From Leptolyngbya sp. SIO4C5 (GTDB taxonomy: Bacteria > Cyanobacteriota > Cyanobacteriia > Phormidesmidales > Phormidesmidaceae): a stretch of 6,635 nt of DNA. A program made the position numbers and the translations under genes. Positions within the stretch are counted from its first letter, which is position 1. Each line of letters opens with the position of its first letter. The stretch spans positions 1-6,635 of the forward strand of contig JAAHIC010000255.1 of the NCBI GenBank assembly GCA_010671965.1. Direction: 5' to 3'. The notes under the pieces were generated by a model. It saw only the letters and a list, made by a program, of their open reading frames with translations, did no database searches and was not told where the DNA came from. Positions 1-5,930 of the stretch are shown here, piece by piece.

Positions 1-27
1 GAGTTCCGACGTGTGCCCTTCGGATCT
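1..27. other. Illumina TruSeq adapter remnant at contig end
   Basis: The first 27 bases agree at 24 of 27 positions, without gaps, with the widely used TruSeq adapter/primer segment that begins GAGTTCAGACGTGTGC and ends CGATCT. The differences are at positions 7 (C for A), 17 (C for T) and 22 (G for C). On the minus strand this reads as the familiar start of adapter read-through, placed exactly where the histidine kinase stops resembling its family. The match is seen directly in the sequence. The adapter identity comes from general knowledge. The three mismatches would explain why trimming missed it. Confidence 0.9.
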
Positions 28-706
28 GTTGCACATCATTAATGATGTGCAACAGCCGCCGCGCATTGCTGACTACCTGCTCAATGCTTCTCAAATTTTG
101 GGGGGAATCACTGGCCTGCTCGCTTTGGCGCTGCTGTCGGAGGAACAGATCTGAGAAGCCAATAATTGCGGTCAGCGGACTTTTCAAGTCGTGAGCTAGA
201 TGAACAATATCTTCCTGCTGAGAAGTGATCAGGCGATCGAGTTCCTGATTGGTCAGCAGCAGCTGGCCGCGAATATCATCTAGCTCCTGCAGGCGATTGT
301 CGGCGTAGCACTTAAAGCACTGGCCGATCACAATGTCCAAGAGCAAATCAATTTTGCGAACACTAGAGAGAAGCTGAACTTGAGAGAGCTGCAGCAAATC
401 AGCTTCGAGATGAGACAAAATCACCTGTCGCAGCAGGCGATATTCAGTAGCCACTTCATCGGCGTTAAATCCCTGCTGGGCGCGGTGATTGCCATGTTCA
501 ATGCCGGTTTCAGCAAGCTGATGCAGATCGGCTGCAGGCTGATCCAAGCACTGAGCCATTGTCCGGAGCAAACCGGGCAGGCTGTCCAGCATGGACTTGC
601 GGCTCAAATCATGGCTGCTTTGAATCGTTGCTTCTTGCTCGACCGATTTAATCCAGTCTTGAATAATCGGTTTGCTCTTATCTCGAAGCGCCTGACTAAT
701 GTTCAT
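1..706 (-). CDS. Sensor histidine kinase with RsbRD-type N-terminal domain, partial
   Basis: This is the N-terminal 235 codons of a probable cytoplasmic sensor kinase, open to the window edge. It autophosphorylates a histidine in response to an unknown signal and would pass the phosphate to a response regulator not seen here. Residues 1-130 resemble the RsbRD N-terminal four-helix domain: a start like ALRDKSKPIIQDWIKSV, then EHGNHRAQQGF and EVATEYRLLRQ around 70-94. A helical linker (135-165) leads to the HisKA dimerisation domain with the H-box HLAHDLKSPLTAIIGF; His172 is the likely phosphoacceptor. The conserved LLHIINDV follows at 218-225. The catalytic ATPase domain is missing. After Val225 the residues QQIRRAHVGT do not fit the expected LDLAKIEAG-type continuation and are attributed to fold-back and adapter sequence, so the genuine part is about 43-706. 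No transmembrane segment is seen. The ATG at 706 lies two bases after the stop of the upstream lyase gene, with AGGA (713-716) six bases upstream, so translational coupling is likely. Confidence 0.88.
   Translation of the reverse strand, partial: MNISQALRDKSKPIIQDWIKSVEQEATIQSSHDLSRKSMLDSLPGLLRTMAQCLDQPAADLHQLAETGIEHGNHRAQQGFNADEVATEYRLLRQVILSHLEADLLQLSQVQLLSSVRKIDLLLDIVIGQCFKCYADNRLQELDDIRGQLLLTNQELDRLITSQQEDIVHLAHDLKSPLTAIIGFSDLFLRQQRQSEQASDSPQNLRSIEQVVSNARRLLHIINDVQQIRRAHVGT
26..55. repeat. Perfect 30-base palindrome, probable fold-back artefact
   Basis: Positions 26-40 are the exact reverse complement of 41-55, with no spacer. The core, 32-49, is a natural palindrome because it encodes the conserved kinase residues His-Ile-Ile-Asn-Asp-Val (CACATCATT followed by AATGATGTG on the minus strand). 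The outer bases probably arose when this core folded back and the left arm was copied, because the kinase loses family similarity immediately after Val. Bases 26-27 also belong to the adapter match, so the last two pairs may be chance. No protein-binding role is proposed. Confidence 0.7.
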
Positions 707-708
707 TC

Positions 709-1932
709 TCAATCCTGACCTGCTAAAAAGTCTGCGATCGCCTGAGTGAGCTGATCGACCTCAGCTTCCAGGCTGAGATAGTGAACGCAGGCTCGAACGC
801 AGTGAGGATTTAACAGCGTCCGAACGAAAAAGCCCTGCTTTTCTAAGTGCTGTACGAGCTGAGTTTGCAGCTTCTGGTTGGGGGCGGCGGCTGAGCCGAG
901 CTGAAAAGAAACCAGGCCGGACGGTGGCGGAGTCGCACAGAGGCGGTGAAGATTGGGCAGTTCTCCTAGCTGCTGCCACAGCCGCTGGCTGAGCTGACAA
1001 ATTCGCTGATAGCGTTGCTCAGCCGTACCCCACTGGTTTTGAATAGCGATCGCCGTTTTGAGGCCAGCCATTAGCGGATAGTCTGAAGTCGCCACCTCGA
1101 AGCGCCGAGCGCCGGACTGCCAGCCAGCGGGATTAGCCGCGCCATCTACGGTAATGCTGCGCCAGCCAATAAAAGTGGGATGGAGGAAATCCAACAGCTC
1201 AGGCCGAACATATAGCCCACCGACACCAGCAGGGCCGCACCACCACTTATGGCCGGTAAAGGCGTAAAAATCAACTGGGAGTTCCGTCAGATTCAGAGGC
1301 AAAACGCCAACAGACTGAGCCGCATCTACCAAAACCCAAACCGGATCGGGCGTATGCTGATGGCAGAGAGCGACGATTTCTGAGAGAGGCAGCGATCGCC
1401 CAGTGTTCCAGAGAATATGGCTAATCACCAGCAGGCGCGTCCTATCCGTGAGGGACTGAGCCACATTGTCCAGCACCTCTGCCGGATCGGCCACAGACAG
1501 TACTGGGCATACGGCAACTTCCACCTGAAAGCGACGGCTAATCTCCTGAACTGCCGCAATCACGCCGGGATGTTCACAGTCGCTCAGCACAATGCGATCG
1601 CCCGCCTGCCAGGAGATCCCCCAAAGGGCAATATTGCAGCCCACCGTCACATTTTCAGTCAGCGCGATCGCTGGCGCTGCGGCCCCTAACTCGGTGGCTA
1701 TGCTTTGCCGCGCAGTTGTCGTTGTTTCGTTGATCCAGTGGTTCACCTCCTGGGAAAAAGGTCCCATCTGCTGGATCTGCTGGTGAGCTGCGTGGATAGC
1801 CTCTAAAGCCGCCTGAGCCATCGGGCCTTGTCCGCCAAAGTTGAAATAGCGCTTATTCTGCAGCGCCGAAAACTGCTGGCGATGAATTTTAGTGATGGCA
1901 GGCCCAGGCAAAGCGGGAGAAGAAACTGACAT
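709..1932 (-). CDS. Class-V aminotransferase fold PLP enzyme, L-cysteine/cystine lyase (C-DES) type
   Basis: This 407-residue, PLP-dependent soluble enzyme of the aminotransferase class-V (NifS-like) fold closely resembles the cyanobacterial C-DES group. Those enzymes cleave cystine or cysteine by beta-elimination to pyruvate, ammonia and a sulfane or sulfide product that can feed Fe-S cluster assembly. Visible landmarks are NFGGQGPM (31-38), the cofactor-phosphate region LTENVTVGCNIALWG (91-105), SDCEHPG with His121 to stack on PLP, VDAAQSVG with Asp203 for the pyridine nitrogen, and FTGHKW with Lys229 as the Schiff-base lysine. RTLLNPHCVRACVHYL near the C-terminus probably holds the arginine that binds the substrate carboxylate. 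Length is normal for the family. The ATG at 1932 is preceded by a C-rich stretch with no Shine-Dalgarno match, which is common in cyanobacteria. It is the first gene of a tight pair with the histidine kinase. Five HIP1 octamers fall inside it. A SufS-like cysteine desulfurase is a possible alternative, but the motif set favours C-DES. Confidence 0.87.
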   Translation of the reverse strand: MSVSSPALPGPAITKIHRQQFSALQNKRYFNFGGQGPMAQAALEAIHAAHQQIQQMGPFSQEVNHWINETTTTARQSIATELGAAAPAIALTENVTVGCNIALWGISWQAGDRIVLSDCEHPGVIAAVQEISRRFQVEVAVCPVLSVADPAEVLDNVAQSLTDRTRLLVISHILWNTGRSLPLSEIVALCHQHTPDPVWVLVDAAQSVGVLPLNLTELPVDFYAFTGHKWWCGPAGVGGLYVRPELLDFLHPTFIGWRSITVDGAANPAGWQSGARRFEVATSDYPLMAGLKTAIAIQNQWGTAEQRYQRICQLSQRLWQQLGELPNLHRLCATPPPSGLVSFQLGSAAAPNQKLQTQLVQHLEKQGFFVRTLLNPHCVRACVHYLSLEAEVDQLTQAIADFLAGQD

Positions 1933-2161
1933 AGGGTTGGGGGGAATTAAGAGCCTGTTATTTGCCTTTTCACTTTAACTTGTGTTCTGAAGCTGAATAA
2001 TCCTGTGTGAGGAGGTAAGCATTTGGAAGCGAATGATGTATCGTTAGGGGAAGGGTGATTGTGGCAAGCTTAATCCTTTTCTCCTGCAATAGTGTTTATG
2101 CCCTCCCAATCAGACGTGCTTTCAACAGCCAATCTGCCCATCTGTTTTGATATAGAAAATT
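1933..2161. other. Divergent intergenic region
   Basis: This 229-base gap separates the leftward lyase-kinase pair from the rightward nuclease gene, so promoters for both should lie here. No clear -35/-10 pair could be assigned. The best candidate for the rightward gene is an extended -10-like TGATATAGA at 2148-2156, but it has no good -35 and would start transcription almost at the proposed start codon. A strong Shine-Dalgarno-like GAGGAGGT sits at 2009-2016. Seven bases beyond its AGGAGG core is a TTG (2023-2025) opening an 11-codon frame that ends at TGA 2056-2058. An ATG at 2098 opens a 24-codon frame ending at TAG 2170-2172. None of these can be called a gene. Confidence 0.6.
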
Positions 2162-3742
2162 TTGTCTGCTAGTCATCCCCTGCCCTATTTTTCAGGAGCT
2201 GGGGGGAACATCTCGGCTCCACCGAGAAGGCTGCCCCGATATCTACAGACGCCTGCAGTCAATACTGGGACTCGTTCCCACTGGATTACCGACAATCGAC
2301 TCTTTCAATATCACCGCTGCAGCCGCCGCGCCTTTCTTGACCTCCACGGCGATGCCAGCCGCCGCGATCCGGCTAGCGACTATCTGCTAAAGCTGAAGCA
2401 GGACAGCGCCGAACATCGTCAAAGTATTCTGCAAGACTACCAGCCCCTCTATGAACCCGTAGCCGCCAATCGATTAGAGCGAGCTGAAGCCACATATCAG
2501 CTCATGGAGCAGGGCGTCGATTACATCAGCCAAGGCGTTCTAATCTACGAGATTGAACCCAGCCTGCGGCTAATGAGCAGTCCTGATTTGCTGATTCGGC
2601 AACCGGGCAATGCTTATTTTGGTGACTGGCACTATGTGCCCGCCGATATCAAATTTGGCAAAAAGCCGAAGCTGGAATATCAGTTAATCGCCGCTTTTCA
2701 CGCCTATATTCTGGCAGAAGTGCAAGGACGCTGGCCGGAAACCAGCCTGCTTATTTTGCGCAGCGGTAAAGCCTATGAAACTGACCTGCCCAAGCAGCTT
2801 CCCCGTATGGAAGAACTGCTGCAGGACTGTATTGAAACCCTGCATCAATCTCAGGTACCCGACGTCTTTATTGCCCACAGCCGTTGCGATTTGTGCCCCT
2901 GGTTTAGCCACTGTCATCAGGAGGCAAAACAGCAAAAGCATCTGTCTCTAATTCCAGGGGTCACGCCAGCCCGCTACACCCACTTGCAAGCGGCTAATCT
3001 AACCACGCTGAGCACTCTGTCCCAGGCCCATCCCTCACGGCTAGCTTCCCTCCCTGGCTTTGGTGAGCAGGTGGCGGCCAAGCTGATTCATCAGGCTCAG
3101 GCAGTGCTAAACAATCAGGCGATCGCGCGCCTGTCTCCCCATAGCCCCTATGGATTTCCGCTAGCACCCACGGATCTACCCTGTGGCGATGTAGAGCTGT
3201 ACTTTGACATTGAAGCCGCTCCAGACAAAAATTTGGTCTATCTGCATGGGGTGCTGGTGGTTGACCACCGCCAACAAAGCGAAACCTTCCACGCCCTGCT
3301 GGCGGAAGAACCCACTCAGGAACAGTTGGCCTGGGAGCAGTTTAGAGCGCTGGTGCAGCAGTATCCGGAAGCCCCAATTTATCATTTTTGTCCCTACGAA
3401 GCTCAGACGGTCAAACGTCTAGCAGAGGAATTCGGTGCCCCCTTTAGAGAAACCCAAGCCCTGCTGAGCCGCTTCGTGGATGTACACAAATGCTTCACGG
3501 ATGCGGTGACGCTGCCGATTGAAAGCTATGCCCTCAAGCATATTGCCCGCTGGATTGGTTTTGACTGGCGGGATTCAGGCGCTAACGGTGCCCAGTCAAT
3601 CTGCTGGTATGACGACTGGTTAACGACAGGCAATCGCGCCCACCTAGAGGCCATCTTGCGCTATAACGAGGATGACTGCCGGGCGACGTACTACATCAAA
3701 ACCTGGCTAGTTGAGTTTGCCCAGGCTTTCTGGACAGCCTAG
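2162..3742 (+). CDS. TM0106-type RecB-like nuclease fused to helix-hairpin-helix and RNase H-like (YprB-type) exonuclease
   Basis: This 526-residue protein is a putative DNA/RNA-processing nuclease; its substrate is unknown. Residues about 41-255 form a RecB/Cas4-like PD-(D/E)XK domain. It starts at WITDNRLFQYHRCSRRAFLD, with Asp142 in SSPDLLIR, Asp162 and Lys164 in ADIKFG, and Gln174 in YQLIAAFHAY. Four cysteines (53, 242, 245, 251; RCSRR and CDLCPWFSHC) have the spacing of an iron-sulfur 'staple' as in Cas4 and AddB. Residues about 263-316 carry a helix-hairpin-helix-like segment, LASLPGFGEQVAAKLI. Residues about 343-520 form a DEDDy-type RNase H-like domain with YFDIEA (Asp349, Glu351), HFCPYEAQTVKRL (408-420), FVDVHK (Asp440) and YNEDDCRATYY (Tyr501, Asp505). 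All expected catalytic residues are present. The frame has no ATG or GTG before the conserved domain. The TTG at 2162 is the only usual start after the in-frame stop at 2153-2155; it has no Shine-Dalgarno and gives about 40 unconserved leading residues, so the start is uncertain. It lies 81 bases upstream of tRNA-Asp. Confidence 0.87.
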   Translation: MSASHPLPYFSGAGGNISAPPRRLPRYLQTPAVNTGTRSHWITDNRLFQYHRCSRRAFLDLHGDASRRDPASDYLLKLKQDSAEHRQSILQDYQPLYEPVAANRLERAEATYQLMEQGVDYISQGVLIYEIEPSLRLMSSPDLLIRQPGNAYFGDWHYVPADIKFGKKPKLEYQLIAAFHAYILAEVQGRWPETSLLILRSGKAYETDLPKQLPRMEELLQDCIETLHQSQVPDVFIAHSRCDLCPWFSHCHQEAKQQKHLSLIPGVTPARYTHLQAANLTTLSTLSQAHPSRLASLPGFGEQVAAKLIHQAQAVLNNQAIARLSPHSPYGFPLAPTDLPCGDVELYFDIEAAPDKNLVYLHGVLVVDHRQQSETFHALLAEEPTQEQLAWEQFRALVQQYPEAPIYHFCPYEAQTVKRLAEEFGAPFRETQALLSRFVDVHKCFTDAVTLPIESYALKHIARWIGFDWRDSGANGAQSICWYDDWLTTGNRAHLEAILRYNEDDCRATYYIKTWLVEFAQAFWTA

Positions 3743-3775
3743 CGAATTGCTGCTGCATCGCGGTGAAAAAAATGT

Positions 3776-3805
3776 TTGACAGAATGCAACCTCTGTCTGC
3801 ACAAT
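3776..3805 (+). promoter_or_regulatory. Sigma70-type promoter for tRNA-Asp (and possibly gltX)
   Basis: A perfect -35 hexamer TTGACA (3776-3781) is followed after 18 bases by CACAAT (3800-3805), which matches the -10 consensus at four of six positions. Transcription would begin near 3812, about a dozen bases before the tRNA, as expected for a short tRNA leader. No separate promoter is evident in the 21 bases between the tRNA and gltX, so this one may also serve gltX. This is a sequence match only. Confidence 0.6.
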
Positions 3806-3823
3806 AGAGATCGCCTCGAACGG

Positions 3824-3897
3824 GGGCCTGTAGTTCAATTGGTTAGAGCACCGCCCTGTCACGGCGGAAGTTGCGGGTTCGAATCCCGTCAGGCCCG
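3824..3897 (+). tRNA. tRNA-Asp (anticodon GTC)
   Basis: The 74-base sequence folds as a complete cloverleaf. The acceptor stem is GGGCCTG with CAGGCCC (3890-3896) and discriminator G at 3897. The D stem is GTTC with GAGC, and the anticodon stem is CCGCC with GGCGG. The loop is CTGTCAC, with anticodon GTC at 3858-3860. The T stem GCGGG/CCCGT includes one G-U pair and a TTCGAAT loop. The discriminator G and anticodon GTC fit aspartate. The CCA end is not encoded (GTTT follows), so it must be added after transcription. It sits 21 bases upstream of gltX, with no terminator between them. Confidence 0.97.
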
Positions 3898-3918
3898 TTT
3901 AATTTAGCTTATTAACGT

Positions 3919-5367
3919 ATGTCTGTTCGCGTTCGTATTGCGCCCAGTCCGACGGGCAATCTCCACATTGGTACGGCTAGAACCGCCGTTTTTAACTGGC
4001 TTTTTGCCCGTCATCAGGGTGGCCAGTTCATTTTGCGAGTCGAAGATACCGATCAGGAGCGATCGCGGCCTGAATTTACCCAAAACATTTTGGATGGACT
4101 GTCCTGGCTGGGGCTGAACTGGGACGAGGGGCCGTTCTTTCAGTCTAAGCGGCTGGATTTGTATAGAGAGGCGATTCAAACCCTGCTCGATCAAGGCTTA
4201 GCCTACCGCGCCTATGACACCCCTGAAGAGCTTGAAGCCATGCGCGAGGCTCAAAAAGCGAAAAGCCAAGCCCCCCGCTACGACAATCGTCACCGGGATT
4301 TGACCCCGGAGCAGCAGGCGGCCTATGAAGCTGAAGGGCGTCCAGCGGTTGTGCGTTTCAAAATAGACGATAGCCGGGTCATCCGCTGGAACGATTTGGT
4401 GCGGGGAACGATGACCTGGCAGGGCAGCGATTTGGGCGGCGATATGGTAGTTGCCAGAGCTTCGTCTAGCCAAGCCATTGGTCAACCCTTGTATAATCTC
4501 GCGGTGGTGGTTGACGACGTGGATATGAAAATTACCCACGTGATTCGAGGTGAAGACCATATTGCCAACACCGCTAAGCAAATTTTGCTCTATGAGGCCC
4601 TAGGGGCAACCGTTCCAGAGTTTGCCCACACGCCCCTAATTTTGAATCAGGCCGGAGCCAAGCTGTCCAAGCGAGATGGCGTCACCTCCATCTCAGACTT
4701 TCAGCAGATGGGCTTTACTGCCGAGGCACTGGCTAACTACATGACCCTGCTGGGCTGGTCGCCTCCGGATGCGGAGGAGCGCTTTACCCTGGCAGAGGCC
4801 GCCCAGAAATTCAGCTTCGATCGGGTTAATAAAGCGGGAGCCAAGTTTGACTGGGACAAGCTGGACTGGCTCAACAGCCAATACCTGCATGAAGTGCCGC
4901 CGGGAGCACTTCTAGACAAGATTGCTCCTTATTGGCAAGCGGTTGGCTATGCCTTTGACGACCAGGCAGATCGGGACTGGCTAGAGGCGATCGCGGCGCT
5001 GATTGGCCCCAGTCTGACGCGCCTACCCGATGCGGTAGATCTAGGTCATTTTTACTTCAGCGAAACTCTCCCCTTCAGCGAAGCGGCCCAGAAGCAGCTC
5101 CAGCAAGATGGTGTGGCACCGCTGCTGCAAGCAGTTTTAGCGGCACTGCAAGCGAGCATGCCACTACAATCCGGCAGTGATGCTAAGAATCTGATCAATC
5201 AGGTCACTAAGGCGGAAGGCATGAAGAAGGGACTGGTAATGCGATCGCTTAGAGCGGCCTTAATGGCCGATATGCAAGGGCCGGATCTGGTGGATTCCTG
5301 GCTGATTTTGCATCAGCGCGGGTTTGATCAGCCCCGCCTGCAGGCGGCGATTGATTTAGCAGCCTAG
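3919..5367 (+). CDS. gltX: Glutamyl-tRNA synthetase
   Basis: This 482-residue class-I aminoacyl-tRNA synthetase charges tRNA-Glu with glutamate in the cytoplasm. In cyanobacteria Glu-tRNA also feeds tetrapyrrole synthesis, through glutamyl-tRNA reductase. These organisms generally lack GlnRS, so the enzyme is expected to charge tRNA-Gln as well, for GatCAB to amidate. The Rossmann domain begins at [19 protein letters not shown] (4-22), whose HIGH-type signature is HIGT (16-19). [13 protein letters not shown] (37-49) and the GEDH motif (211-214) follow. The KMSKS-type loop is KLSKR (248-252), and the C-terminal third (about 325-482) is the helical anticodon-binding region. Length is normal. 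Where the E. coli enzyme has zinc cysteines (CYC and a later CR), this one reads RAYD and RHR, so no zinc site is expected. The ATG at 3919 sits just before the conserved N-terminus. There is no Shine-Dalgarno in the 21-base gap behind tRNA-Asp. Confidence 0.97.
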   Translation: MSVRVRIAPSPTGNLHIGTARTAVFNWLFARHQGGQFILRVEDTDQERSRPEFTQNILDGLSWLGLNWDEGPFFQSKRLDLYREAIQTLLDQGLAYRAYDTPEELEAMREAQKAKSQAPRYDNRHRDLTPEQQAAYEAEGRPAVVRFKIDDSRVIRWNDLVRGTMTWQGSDLGGDMVVARASSSQAIGQPLYNLAVVVDDVDMKITHVIRGEDHIANTAKQILLYEALGATVPEFAHTPLILNQAGAKLSKRDGVTSISDFQQMGFTAEALANYMTLLGWSPPDAEERFTLAEAAQKFSFDRVNKAGAKFDWDKLDWLNSQYLHEVPPGALLDKIAPYWQAVGYAFDDQADRDWLEAIAALIGPSLTRLPDAVDLGHFYFSETLPFSEAAQKQLQQDGVAPLLQAVLAALQASMPLQSGSDAKNLINQVTKAEGMKKGLVMRSLRAALMADMQGPDLVDSWLILHQRGFDQPRLQAAIDLAA

Positions 5368-5528
5368 CCGTTATCAGGTCGCTCAGAGTAGGACAGAACC
5401 TTTTATCCGCCAAGCAGCGTACCCGCTTACCGACATTTGTCTTAGATCTTTTAGGCCTGAATTAACTAAAACAGAGTAAAGATTTGCTACAGGGTGGACT
5501 GTAAGTTCCTTTACTCATATTTAGCGCC
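5368..5528 (+). other. gltX to secreted-protein intergenic region
   Basis: This 161-base gap should hold the gltX terminator and the promoter of the following gene. No GC-rich hairpin followed by a T run is visible, so termination of gltX cannot be assigned. No convincing -35/-10 pair was found. The only clear structure is the nested inverted repeat at 5474-5516. Confidence 0.5.
5474..5516 (+). repeat. Nested inverted repeat upstream of secreted-protein gene
   Basis: GAGTAAAG (5474-5481) is the exact reverse complement of CTTTACTC (5509-5516). Inside it, TACAG (5488-5492) pairs with CTGTA (5499-5503) around a six-base GGTGGA loop. Together they could form a two-stage RNA hairpin with a 6 by 5 internal loop, ending 12 bases before the ATG at 5529. 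No T run follows, so it is not a standard terminator. It could be a 5' leader structure, an operator or chance; the outer stem is AT-rich and weak. Confidence 0.4.
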
Positions 5529-5927
5529 ATGCAAAGTTGGATTTTGAAGACAGGTCTGAGTCTTTCTGCTGTATCTCTCAGTCTCTTATTGGGGATACCC
5601 GAACGCGGTCTAGCTGAGACAAACGGCATGCTTGAAGAGATTAGGCTGTCTCCTAACTTTGAACCCAATCCGACTGAGCGCAGCGGCGTCAGCGGCGGCG
5701 AGGTGGCATCTGAGGCCGTCGTCGGTAGCTCCCAAACTCCCACAGGTCCCTGCAATGGCTTCATTAGCGAGCAGCCAGATCACGTCTTAGTTTTGAGCGA
5801 TTTCTTTGCAGGATTAGAAATTCAGGCCGTTAGTCAACGTGATACAACCTTAGTGATTCAAGGCAGCGGGGGTACGTGGTGCAACGATGATGCCTCCGAT
5901 CGCAACCCTCGCATCGCCGGACAGTGA
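5529..5927 (+). CDS. Secreted cyanobacterial hypothetical protein, 3' end lost at junction
   Basis: The function is unknown. The 132 visible residues begin with a Sec-type signal peptide: Lys7, a hydrophobic stretch LSLSAVSLSLLLGI (10-23), and probable cleavage after Ala29 in GLA-ET. A low-complexity linker rich in Ser, Gly, Glu and Pro follows (about 31-73). The globular segment GPCNGFISEQPDHVL (73-87) to IQGSGGTWCNDD (110-121) resembles a recurring cyanobacterial exported domain; Cys75 and Cys118 could form a disulfide. In relatives I recall, NPxIAGQ is followed by a further stretch beginning about WLPGTY. Here AGQ runs straight into TGA at the point where GC-rich foreign DNA begins, so the stop is probably an artefact and the gene is truncated. 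The ATG at 5529 is chosen because it directly precedes the signal peptide. No Shine-Dalgarno is seen. Confidence 0.7.
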   Translation: MQSWILKTGLSLSAVSLSLLLGIPERGLAETNGMLEEIRLSPNFEPNPTERSGVSGGEVASEAVVGSSQTPTGPCNGFISEQPDHVLVLSDFFAGLEIQAVSQRDTTLVIQGSGGTWCNDDASDRNPRIAGQ

Positions 5928-5930
5928 GGA
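5920..5930. other. Probable chimeric junction, cyanobacterium to alphaproteobacterium
   Basis: Within a few bases, base composition jumps from moderate to very high GC, HIP1 words stop, and codon style changes. A plus-strand cyanobacterial gene and a minus-strand proteobacterial gene both lose their family similarity here. The shared bases GACAGTG (5920-5926) fit plausible continuations of both genes (Gln-Trp on one strand, Leu-Thr-Val on the other), so short homology may have joined unrelated reads. There is no transposase, integrase, tRNA or terminal repeat at the join. Confidence 0.8.

Larger units (their letters stand above)
734..5248. repeat. HIP1 octamers (GCGATCGC), nine copies
   Basis: Exact copies of the palindromic octamer lie at 734-741, 1046-1053, 1392-1399, 1594-1601, 1664-1671, 3119-3126, 4059-4066, 4987-4994 and 5241-5248. 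Chance would give about 0.1 copy in 5.9 kb of unbiased sequence. HIP1 over-representation is an established cyanobacterial trait. All nine lie inside coding sequence. None occurs after 5248 or in the GC-rich right end. Confidence 0.93.

Noticed and set aside
26..55. The palindrome as a regulatory protein-binding site
   Set aside because: It lies inside a kinase coding frame, its core is explained by conserved codons, and its outer part is explained by fold-back next to an adapter.
380..718. A 112-codon plus-strand frame opposite the histidine kinase
   Set aside because: The minus strand carries a recognisable kinase over the same bases with a coupled start; the plus frame has no recognisable domain.
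2098..2172. A 24-codon ATG frame upstream of the nuclease gene as a real small gene
   Set aside because: It has no ribosome site, no recognisable peptide and overlaps the nuclease start. It is mentioned only as a clue to the uncertain start.
3743..3775. Terminator after the nuclease gene
   Set aside because: GCGA and TCGC could pair across a 12-base loop and an A-rich run follows, but a four-pair stem without a T run is not a convincing terminator.
5830..5925. Extension of the minus-strand acyl-CoA synthetase frame into the left side of the junction
   Set aside because: The last ~32 residues (VRRCEGCDRRHH onward) are the reverse strand of the secreted-protein gene and have no family similarity. 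The frame stays open there by chance after the join.
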